Assembly: GCA_030248135.1 (NCBI GenBank)
Contig: JASANC010003433.1
Span: 124,001 to 188,000 of the forward strand
Length of the DNA stretch: 64,000 bases
Direction: 5' to 3'
Source of the DNA: Theristus sp. LFF4_11
Lineage: Eukaryota; Nematoda; Chromadorea; Monhysterida; Xyalidae
Positions 1 to 10,243 of the stretch are shown in pieces. The notes below the pieces were generated by a model. That model made no database searches and was not told where the DNA came from. It saw only the letters and a program-made list of their open reading frames with translations. Position 1 is the stretch's first letter, and every line of letters starts with the position of its first letter. The position numbers and the translations under genes were made by a program.

Positions 1-348
1 GAGTCGCCGAACCATATGGAAGAGCTATAATAGTGTCTGCCATGTTTTTTGATCGTAATTTTAATGATGGGGAGTGAGTATTTTGTGGGTATTTACGCTA
101 TGTTTTTTTGCGATACTGCGGTTAGACACGTACACAAACACACCGGCCACCCAATGGCGTTGGTGTGCGCGGCAACTTTGACTGATACGCACCATTTTCA
201 AAAGCGCCAAATCACACCAACCGCCAATTGCGTACGTCTCGCCTGTTGCGCAACCAATCAGCGCTGCGCAGTTCAAAAAAATGCCGCTTTTGCTCTGTGA
301 ATTTCGCGACAGTCTCTCCAAAAAAAAATACGCTCACCTACTCCACAG
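1..348. other. Intron or upstream flank of the BIRC6-like gene
   Basis: No exon was recognised here. The stretch ends in an acceptor-like tract (ctccacag) directly before the first BIRC6-like exon at 349, so it is most simply the intron before that exon. The rest of this very large gene should lie to the left of the window. Confidence 0.4.
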
Positions 349-1902
349 GCATTGGCCAGTCTGGTGATGAAACGCTGCCAGGGCGACGACGACGATGATG
401 ACGATGAGGACGACAGCGACAATGAGGCGTCGTCGAACGCGCCAAACTACGGCGACCAATCAGCGCGCAGCAGTGCGAGTCCGAGTAATTTGGTCGACTC
501 GATGCACGCCGACGATGACGTGGCAGAGGCAGTGGCGAACAAGCCCCAGCACGATCTGATGGAGCATGCCGATGAGGCCGTCGAGGAGGCGCTGCACGTG
601 GAGCAGCTGCCCGAAGGACTCGTCGACGTGATTCGCCGTTCGTGCGTGGTCGCCGTGCTGGCGTTGTACTTGCGCAATGACTCCGGTGAGTGTGCGACGG
701 CTTGCGCGTGTGCAGTGGATTGGTTGGATATGCGATCGCGATTGCGATTGAGACAGTATGCGACCGGCTGATTTCACTTTTTTTCACTAGACTACTTTTT
801 ATATTCAAATGTCAGCCAGCACAATATTTATTCACAACATAACACATTGGTAGCATCGCACTGGCATAACGTTGTCGCCTGGACGTGTCTGAACTGCAAA
901 CATGGCAAAAATATAAAAATTATGACAGCAGACAACCGTGTTGCAAATCGCAACATTTGTCGAAGCCACCAGGCCTTTCTTGCTTTGTTTGCTGACTTGA
1001 TTGATTGTGATTGACATGATTTACTCAGCACAATGATTGACTGCTGCCAAGACCAGGATAAGACTGTAAGTAGCCGATCCCAGCGCGATGCACATCCCAT
1101 ATGCGTATTGTACACAAGTACGAGCATGTTCGCCACCAACCACGCCAACTGGTATCCACGTGCACTTGCAGTGCTCGACATGTCACGCCACCTGTCCGTC
1201 TACGAGTCACTGTTGCGTCTGCTGATCGCGTTCTGCCAGTGGCCGCCGCTCTGTCAACTGCTCTGCGACGTGCCGTCGGACGGCAGTCGGGCGAGTCTGG
1301 CGCGAATGGCGCTGCAGATGAACGAATGCGTCGCGCGCTACCTGCAGAAGCTCGGCATCAAACAGCGCCACCGCTGGTGAGCGACTGGCCAGTTGGCGCC
1401 AATTGTCGGTTTGCACTCACGACAATTGGCGGCCGGCCATCACGGCTCATGGGAACATGTGATTTTTTGCCTGATATGTTTGCGGTTTTTCAAAGAACGG
1501 CATTGCGTTCGTGCGCCGGTGCGTCGTTCTTTTTAGGTCAATCGACGCGCGCCTGGAAAACGAAAAAAACTGGGCTCGCATGTCCCCCCTCCCCTCAACC
1601 CTGAAGCGCCATTCATGGAGGTTGAAGCGCTGGCGTCACGTTCGCCACGCATTCATGAAGCAAAAACGTCGCAGCTAACTTCACGCGCTAAACTGACGCC
1701 TGCGCTTCAGCGTGCGCGAGTACATGAATGATGGGCTTTGGTCAAGTGCGGGAGGGTGTTCGCGTAAGGGCTGCTTCCTCCGATTGTATCACCCGGATTC
1801 GTGGATGAAAAAATTAGCCCATTCAACAAGCGAGTTTGAAAACAACTAAATTATTCCAAGCACCATTACAGTTCACCGGGTGACTCCAGTGGCGCAGCAG
1901 CG

Positions 1903-1933
<31 letters not shown>

Positions 1934-4900
1934 CGACGACGAACTGGTCGACAACAACGACAACAGTCGGCAACAACAATAACAACAACAGCAACACGAA
2001 TACAGCGATGGCGTCCTACCAACAGAGTCACCACGGCGGTCAGGGCCAAGAGACGGACGACGAAGGGCTGCTGCGCCTGGCGGCGTTGCTGCGTCGTGTG
2101 GTGCGTCTGCTGCAACGGCACACCAGCGCCACCGCGTTCGCCGGCGAACACACCGCTGCTGATGAGTCGCTCGGTGCGTCGCGCGGCAGCAAGCATGCTT
2201 GCAGTCCATCTCGCTATTGTATACAACTATGACCTGTTTTTTTAAACGTGTCCCACTGAAATGACGTCATGTGCCGCCAAACATGCGCTTGTCGTTCACA
2301 GCAAACCAGACTTTCCGTTTAGCTGATTTCTTCCCGTAAACAAATGGTGAATGTCGAATCAGTCACACCAAACTGACATTTTAGTGCCTGTACTTTGACA
2401 AACGGGCGTTTTAAAGCAAATGACGTCATTTTAGTCCGAACACGTTTGAATAAATCTACAATAGCTGATTGGTTGGTTGCACACACAAACTCCGCCTCTA
2501 CTACGGCAATGTCTGCACAGAATGCATGCGTCAACCAATCAGCTAGTTGTATTTATTAGCCAGATGGACTGTAACTTGTGCAGAAAACAATACGCGACAC
2601 GCAAACTTGCCTTGGCTGTATTCTCGATTTTAGAGTATTGGCACGTTGATTGGCCTGCGCATCTAGAAGTCCAGTCGGCAGTCCAACGGCCAATCACTGA
2701 GCCTAAGTCCAGAACAAACTTCACTAAGTCAACGGTTTTCTGTTTTATCAATTGTACCAAGTCATAGCGATTAGCAGAGCAAACTCCAGTTCCAGAGCTA
2801 GAGCTGCTGTCAGCTCTTTGGATTGGATCAATCAATCGGTCGCCTGATGTTCAGGAAGGGTTGTATATTTCCCGTGATATCCCTTGAATATCAGATGAGA
2901 CAATCCATTGGTTAACCCATAGCAGGTCTTCTGGTCTTCTTACTCCAAAAATAGTCTCCAAAATTCCAACCGGGCGTTTTTTTGGTTTTGACGATTCTTT
3001 AGCCAGTTCTGTTGGAAATCGCGGATTATCACTTGCAGGTCACATCGTCGTAGACGTGAATTCACTGGTTGCACAGCAGTACATTCGCACGCTGAAACCA
3101 CTGCAATACGGTTGGTGTTGGGGACCAGTTTTCTTTTATTTTTCTGTTTATTATCGGTGTCTTTCTGTTTTCTTGCCTGTTTTCTTCCTTCTTTTAGTTT
3201 CATTCAGTCACTGATCCACCATGTACAACCCGTTTGTCAGAGTATGTCCGATAGAAAAAACGTCGGACAACAAGAAAAAACCATGAATCAGACTTGCAGT
3301 TTTTGTCGATCACATCCCTTGTGAAAGTCTGGTGTTCGTTCTTTGGTACGCATGCTGTATATTTTCGACCGGTCGGTCACGGCTTTTGAATAAAGGAAGG
3401 TTTTCCACAACAGGCTGCCTATAAAAGTTGTGACAAAACGCAAGAATCACTCAATCGCGGTGCACCTCTGCTCGTTGTATTCCAGAATCGGTGCCATTCT
3501 GGAACGCGGACGGCTCTCTGGCGGTCTCCTATCACTTTGAGTCGTCGGCGAAGGCCACGCGCGACTCAGCGTCGACCGGCGTCAACCCGCGCACCCGTCG
3601 ACTGGCGCAAGAGGCGGTCGCACTGTGCAGCTCGCTGCCGCTCAGTCACTCCTCCTCCGTGTTCGTCCGGGCGGCCGAGGAGAGACTGGACGTCATGAAG
3701 GTCGTCTGGTGGTGGTCGAATTCGAAAATAAAGCAGCATTCATGAAACAGTGTTTAGTGACGCGCAGCTAGTAAACACTGCTTCATGAATGCACCGCAAC
3801 CCTCATCCGATCTCTCGGAAACCCGCGCCGGAAGGTGTGCATGCGAAACTTCCGGTGGCTTGACGCGCCGTTCGGTCTCCAGCGGGCACTAGTGATCTGT
3901 TCTGTTGCTGTCATTTGCGCTATCATTACAACAAATTTTGTCAAACGGAACTCTTGATATTGTGTCATGTTTTTCATCAGAGTGCATGCACTGTGACTGG
4001 GAAAAGCGACTGAAATGAACATCATTATTCTATTTTCGTCAACACACGCAGTTCTTGCGAGAATCGAAAATGGAATTGAGTTGTTCCCGAAGCAACAAAA
4101 AACCTGCCAAGAATACCAACCGTAAAACGTAGCGAACGTGTGAGACACGCTGATTGGCTGCATCAAGCTGGCTGAAGACCAATCAGTGAGGCCGAATTCA
4201 AAAACAGCCGGTTACCAGTCAGTAGATTTAGATTTCGACTCTCGCAGCCGCCCGCAAACTCTCTCAGGTTCTAATCATCGGTCCAGCGGACACGCCGTAC
4301 GCCAACGGCTGCTTCGAATTCGACGTGTGGTTCCCCGCTGAGTACCCGCTGTCGCCGATGCAGATCAACCTGCAGACGACCGGCGGGCACACGGTGCGCT
4401 TCAATCCGAACCTGTACAACGACGGTAAAGTCTGTCTGTCCGTGCTGAACACCTGGCACGGCCGGCCGGAGGAACGCTGGAACTCGCAGACGAGCAGTTT
4501 TCTGCAGGTATGACGTATTTTTTCAAACGTGTCCCACTGGAATGACGTCATGTGCCGCCAAACATGCGCTTGCCGTTCACAGCAAACCAGACTTTCCGTC
4601 TAGCCGGTTTCTTCCCGCAAACAAATGGTGAATGTCGAATCAGTCACATGCACATCAAGCTGACATTTTAGTGCCTGTACTTTGACAAACGGGCATTTTT
4701 AAGTCCGGACACGTTTGAACAAATCCACAATATGCGCTCTCTAGCAAACTGTATAACATCGTGTGGTGTCCACTGTCCAGTATCTTTGTTTAAACCTGTC
4801 ACTTTTTGCAGAATACAGAGAAAATGAAAATTACGAGATCTGAGTTGCAAGAAAACCACACGTATTTAGCCACAAATGAGATTTTTTTATTTCGACAAAA

Positions 4901-6877
4901 CCCGGTACATTCGTTCTTTTTACCGAAATTTACTTGTTTGGCATGTGCTCTGTATTCTGCGAAAAATGACAAGTTTAAACAAACATGCTATAATTTGTGC
5001 ACGCTGTCACATTTGACTGCGACGTGCTCATTGGCTGCATCGAGCCCGGCCAGCGCTAATCAGTGAGCTTAACATGGAATAACAGCCACTCGGCTGGCTG
5101 CCCATGATTTACAGTTCGACTGCACGTATAAGATATCCAGCTGGCTGATTGGCTGGTGGTCACGTGCTGCATGGATTTTGTGTGAATCAAACGCCGCCTC
5201 CGCAGCAATCCATGCGGCAGCGTGCATGCGTCAGCTAATCAGCTAATATGTTACAGAGTTTCACGTGTGTAGATGTATAGAGTATGTTGAATTGCGGTGC
5301 AAAAAAAAACAAAGAAAAACTACGTGGTTTTTCAGGTGCTCGTTTCGATCCAGTCGCTGATCCTGGTTGCCGAGCCGTACTTCAACGAGCCCGGCTACGA
5401 GCGCAGTCGCGCCACGCCCACCGGTCAGGCGGCCTCGCGAGAGTACGATGCGAACATCAGGTGCGTTGGCGATTTGGATGATCACGGATGGTTTGACATG
5501 GCAGAGGACACCGCTCGTGGTCTGCCTGGTAGTGCGTTCGACTGTTGTCTGTGCGTTCGGGGGATCGAGCCCCGCCGAGGGGTGTATAGGCACTTAATGA
5601 CAGAGGAAACTCGATGGGCGCCCTACTCGACGGCGTTCTGTACGCTTCTCTGGGTTAGCCCTGTCCAGAAACATCGCCTACAATCACCGTTCGTTCGTTC
5701 GTTCGTTTGAGACTCGCAGTGTAACGACCCGACTGCTGGTGCCTGCTTTATTCGTCCCGCGAGCCGATACAGATTTTCAGTGATTTCGCAATCCCCCCAT
5801 TCACATGATCGCACTCTCTGTTTCCACTCAGACAAGCGACGGTGCGCTGGGCGATGCTGGAACAGTTGCGTCGACCGTCCTCGGTGTTCGCTGACGTCAT
5901 TCGACGTCACTTCTGGCTGAAACGCGACGAAGTGTGCGCACAGGTGATCAATAAGTGCGACACGTATTGCGGAAGCGCATGTGAATTTTAGTGGCGCTGC
6001 ACTGCCAGATGAACAACAAACTTGATCGGTTCATTTAAAAAAGACGCGGGTGGAGGGATCGAATCAAACAAACTGAATCTCTGGTGTTTCCGTGACATTC
6101 GGGTGTTTTCAACGTACATGACGTCATGTCAGTCTGACACACTTCAAAAAACAAGCTATACTGTTTATATGTACGTTACTATCGTCAAACGTAGTGTGCC
6201 GCAACGGATTTTGCGTGTTTTTCCACATTTTGTTCCCGTGCAGATCGACTCTTGGTGCGTTGAGATGCAGACGGCCATCGATGAGCATCGTGCCGGTCGG
6301 CAGACGCCGCAGTTCCTGGCGCTGCTCAAGGTTTGGCATCAGTGGCGCAGCATTATGTACAGTCAATCTCGCTAATATATGCAACTAGCTGATTGGTTGG
6401 TCATAGCAATGTTCAGCATTGATTGGTTGGTCATGAGCAGTTCTCAGCGCTGATTGGTTGGTCATGACGTCATGTTGCATATATTTTCCAGATGAACTGT
6501 AACTGTCCTCTGTTGTCGGAAAATTATTATTGGTCTTTTGTCGATTTTACTTTCGCCATATTCCCGCTGCTTTTACCCGTGCCGGTGTGCAATGGAATGT
6601 GGTGGACACTTGCGGAAACTTACGGCAATGTGCACCGTAGATAGATATGTGTTTTCTGGTACAGAGGCACGGTCAGGCGCTGAAAGAGGAGCTGAAAAAA
6701 ATGACCATGCCCGCCGGTCTGGTGGATCTGACGAACGCGAATCCGGACTCCGTGAAAGCGGCAGTCGAGATTCGCACGGAGAAAGTGACACAGTCGACGG
6801 AAACGGACACGTCAGCCGCGGGGGGCGACCGGGGTGGCGGCAAACTGGAGAAGCACGCGGAGAACGAGGAGTCGTGA
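349..6877 (+). CDS. BIRC6: BIRC6/BRUCE-like E2 ubiquitin-conjugating enzyme, C-terminal part (5' incomplete)
   Basis: Nine exons join in frame to 605 residues: 349-685, 1172-1376, 1890-2173, 3486-3700, 4268-4507, 5336-5460, 5832-5943, 6244-6330, 6665-6877 (TGA). BIRC6 is a giant cytosolic and membrane-associated protein that acts as an inhibitor of apoptosis and as a hybrid E2/E3 ubiquitin ligase. The UBC fold is seen at 4268-5943: [19 protein letters not shown], then [20 protein letters not shown] with the active-site Cys, then [14 protein letters not shown]. The match to the vertebrate protein continues through the C-terminal helices ([14 protein letters not shown]) to the end. An acidic run, (D)7 EDDSD, follows the first exon start. 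Odd points: the exon at 1890 encodes about 13 consecutive Thr from an ACA run, and a linker present in vertebrates before the UBC domain is missing or shortened. The N-terminal BIR domain lies outside the window. Confidence 0.93.
2228..2463 (+). mobile_element. Family B MITE (TA-flanked, ~235 bp), copy 1
   Basis: Starts TATGACCTGTTTTTTTAAACG and ends CACGTTTGAATAAATC; the ends are imperfect inverted repeats flanked by TA, as in Tc1/mariner-derived MITEs. Contains GTGCCGCCAAACATGCGCTT. Lies in a BIRC6 intron 54 bp past a donor. Confidence 0.85.
3737..3792. repeat. Family D short hairpin, BIRC6 intron
   Basis: GCATTCATGAAACAGTGTTT and its inverted partner ending CTTCATGAATGC, 56 bp in all, 37 bp past the donor after 3700. 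Confidence 0.8.
4509..4732 (+). mobile_element. Family B MITE, copy 2, abutting the UBC-exon donor
   Basis: Its first base is the T of the donor GT: exon ...CTGCAG, then G, then the element terminus TATGAC. All donor bases after the G therefore come from the element or its TA target. Confidence 0.85.
4785..5010. repeat. Family G repeat, BIRC6 intron
   Basis: AAACCTGTCACTTTTTGCAG ... TTTAAACAAACATGCTAT. A second copy is at 61215-61430 and a weaker one near 23518-23735. Confidence 0.6.
5513..5690 (+). mobile_element. tRNA-derived SINE, copy 1 (BIRC6 intron)
   Basis: The head shows Pol III promoter-like boxes: A-box like TGGTAGTGCG and B-box like GGGGATCGAGCCC, spaced as in a tRNA. The body GATGGGCGCCCTACTCGACG and TCTCTGGGTTAGCCCTG is followed by a short 3' region ending AACATCGCCTA. 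It begins about 50 bp after the exon ending at 5460. Confidence 0.8.
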
Positions 6878-7567
6878 TCAGGGTTTTTTGGAAGAAGAAA
6901 AAACTGGGATTTGATTTTCGTAACTGTGTTTAGGTAGACCTTTTCATGTGGAATTGTCATTAAGTCAGGTGGATTTATGTTCACGTTCATTCAGAGTTCA
7001 TGTTCTGAAAAAAATGAAACGTTTTGCAAATGTTTTTTGCGGTTGAGTTCTCTTTTACGGTGAAATTTATTGCTACAATTTTCGTCGGGTTGTGCGAAAT
7101 TGTCGATTATTTTTAACCAAACTGAAATACAGTGCGGTGTAAAAAAACATGTTCAGTGCTAGTCAGAAAGATTTATGCGGCTTGTATGGTAAAGTGTGTT
7201 CATTGAAACGTGTCAGATATGATGTCATAATCTCTGACAGGTTCCATCAAACAGTGCTTATAATTTTCGTGGAAACGTGGTTATTGTGTGCTAAAATTTC
7301 TGTTCAGAGCTAATGGCTCAGAAAATATGGGTTTATATGAATTTTAAAATTTTATATTGCATAAATTCGTGATAGAAAAGAATATTTTCTCAATGTTTCA
7401 CTATCATGTTTAGTGTTTTCTTTCCAGAATTTGCGATCAATACTGTGTTGTGTTCTACAACTTGTTGTCTTTTAGTGTGGCTTCTTTTTGCCATCTGTTT
7501 TGTGTTTTTTAATGTGCTCTTGCTTCTTGCTCAGCGTCAACATATATGCTCCTATCTTTCTAGACCG

Positions 7568-7573
7568 AATAAA
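7568..7573 (+). terminator. Candidate poly(A) signal for the BIRC6-like gene
   Basis: AATAAA about 690 nt after the stop codon, the first exact hexamer I noticed downstream. A T/G-rich stretch follows. Confidence 0.4.
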
Positions 7574-7650
7574 GTTGCCATTTGTCGTTGGAAATTTCGA
7601 CTGAAATGTGAGCTATCGCAATTTTATTTTCAAATTTATTAATACGATAC

Positions 7651-7699
<49 letters not shown>

Positions 7700-7713
7700 G
7701 GTGTTGTTGTTGT
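7651..7713. repeat. TTG/GTT trinucleotide microsatellite
   Basis: About 21 TTG units, one interrupted by GTG. It is the same AAC/GTT motif as the tracts inside the GPCR and BIRC6-like exons. On the minus strand it gives a short poly-Asn ORF that I regard as meaningless. Confidence 0.85.
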
Positions 7714-9117
7714 CGCCGCAGACGATGTAATCGTCATTGTGGCGTTCCATTGCAACACTAGCAATGGTGGTTTGAATCAAACGCACAGGCACACTGGATG
7801 GGCAGCTGAACGCGTCAGCCAACCTCATCTATTCCATTTGTTTTGGTTCTGCCATTGCAAGGCATCAATTTTGCTGGTAAATTTTGTTCACGCTCCTGCA
7901 GGAACTGTCAGATGATAATAAACATTGCTCGTTGAGGAGTCAAACGCATGGGCACGAAAACTGTACAACGCTCATGCTCTACCACTGCACTATCATCAGA
8001 ACATGAATGACTGACGGAGCTACGTTATTCTTCGCGAACAAAACTGTAAAACACGTCGACATTGTTTGGTCTTCGATTCGTTGAGCCGCGGTTGTTGCTG
8101 AATCTGAGCACCAAATTAGCGCCGAGCTTCAGCCAAATTGACAGCCAGGTACAATAGAACAAGTCGTGTTCCAGTGCGTCGGGCGATGCGAATCGCCAGC
8201 CAAACTTCGCCAGTGCGGTCATCGTTGTTGAGATGGAAATCTGCAACGAACAGGGGAGGCAGAGGGTTTGATGCAGCTGATCTTTGTCATTATATTTGCT
8301 GTGCTGATCATATTTGGTACTGTAGAATTTGGCTCATCCTATTCTGATTGATTGGTGGTGTACCGTACTAGTTTGATAGACTAGTAGATAGACTGAGATG
8401 CGTTGAGTTGCAGGGTGGTTTTGGTTTGGTTTGCATGCGTTCGAGTTCCTGAGTTCCGACTGCACGTACCATCTGAAGCCAGCCAAAGTAATTGGGCCGT
8501 TTATGCGGGTCAGCACAAAGCAGCAGAATGCAGAATGAAGCAGTTGAACAGACGAAATCAACCGCACACAAAAACAGTTGACCTTGCCGTCGGACTTCTG
8601 TTTGCTCCTGCAAACATTTCAATCAAGGAAACAATCTAGGAACAACAACCAATGAGCCTGTTCAGCGTTCAACTTTTTTACTGATTGCTATAGATTCAGT
8701 TGCACGCAAGCCAAGTCTGTGAATGCAAATCAAACGCAAAAGCGAATCAGCAATCAACAAATTGCTAGACAAATTTGTTGCGCTACCATGTTTGTGATGC
8801 TCATAATCAGGAAATACACCGTTTGGTAGCCGCCGCAATTTTTTGAGTAGGCATTCTTGGTGATCCCAGCTCTCTGCAAAGCTCTATTTCTACTCAGCAG
8901 CAAACCTCACTCAACAGCCGTGGTGTACTTTTCTCCGTCGATTTCGCGTCCTTTTTCCACTCGCCAGCGTTGATGCCGCTCTTGGTTGCAGTGATCGTGT
9001 GGTCGTCGTGACGCACCTGTTCGTGACTGAATCGTATGAGACCGTTCAGTTGCTGCAGCGTGTGCACCGCGTACAGCACCAATGCGGGCGTGTGCTTCAT
9101 TGAGCACCACTGGAATA

Positions 9118-9292
9118 TACAGTCGAACGCTAAATTATAGGGAATCCGCTGATTGGTAGGTAGGTGGTCACGTGATGCATGCTTTCTGTGCAGTTATTGG
9201 TCAGGGGGCAACGTTTGGTTTGCATAGAAAGCATGCATCACGTGATCACCAGCCAATCAGCTGGATTCCCTATAATTTAGAGTTCGACTGCA
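9118..9292. mobile_element. Family A palindromic MITE, copy
   Basis: Nearly perfect hairpin. Left CAGTCGAACGCTAAATTATA, inner CACGTGATGCATGCTTTCTG, right the complement, ending TTTAGAGTTCGACTG. Flanked by TA-like bases; intergenic. Confidence 0.9.
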
Positions 9293-10243
9293 TAAAATTG
9301 ACACTTGACGGACGTTTTTGCAACGACGCTGTCCACTTGCTGTGATTGTGCAAAGTCGCGGTGGTTTTGATAGCAAAATATGTCAGTTAGTGAAGACGAA
9401 GACGTCGCCAAACCAGCAACACACAACCGGGAAGCGAATCATGATGCCCTGATGACTTGATGTTTGTTTCGTGCAAAACTGAAAAACTGCCCGTGTGTTT
9501 GAAAAATTGAAAAATGTACTCTTTCTGCAAGTTGTACCAATGAAGCTGCTGCATTTAGTCAGGTGTGAATCAAAAATCTCGGTGGTTTTACTGTAAACTT
9601 TGCTGTGGAATGAAATAGATTGATGAAACAAAAATTCAGTGCCAGTGGTTGATGGTAATAGCAAAGCAACCAGCAACCAACGGACTTTTGGCTGCCTGGC
9701 AACAGCAGCACCGCGCATTTATGTATTTCCCGCTGTAATTTTACGGGATGTGGTTTCAAATTTGCAATGTGGTTTCAAACCTGAAATGTCATTTCATACG
9801 TTTTTGATCTTTTGCAATTCGACGCGTACACAGTATATACCATGAACAAATCAATCCAAGCGGTAAATGAAAAGGATTGGGCTTTCAAATAAAAAAGAAC
9901 ACTATTAAAAAATAAAACATAGCTACGCAGTCACTAAATACCGCTGCTTCATGAATGGCCCTTTAATTTTTTGCGCGGACCTCGCGGAAGCTAAAATTCC
10001 CATTATTTGTGAGAAGCTCTGTTCAAAATTTCAGCAAATCTGTCAATGTTTAATTCCAAAAACACTTTGACAGCAGTGCCGTCTATTTTACTCCGCCATA
10101 CCGTAAAATCAAACATGAGGCGCGTTTCGTCTCAAACGGAAGATGCGAAACCAATTATTATTAAAACAGTGAAAGTTTTACACTAAACACGAATCACAAT
10201 CATATATGGTCTACGTAATTTGTGCAAAAGAACCAAAACTCAA

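Larger units (their letters stand above)
6878..10243. other. Intergenic region between BIRC6-like and GMC genes (convergent 3' ends)
   Basis: It holds the BIRC6 3' UTR, the TTG microsatellite and a palindromic MITE at 9118-9292. One minus-strand open stretch at 8894-9108 has protein-like composition (ALVLYAVHTLQQLNGLIRF) but matches no family I know. No complete gene could be built. Confidence 0.5.

Noticed and set aside
8025..8246. 73-codon minus-strand ORF in the BIRC6-GMC spacer
   Set aside because: Composition is not convincing, no exon partner was found, and no family match came to mind.
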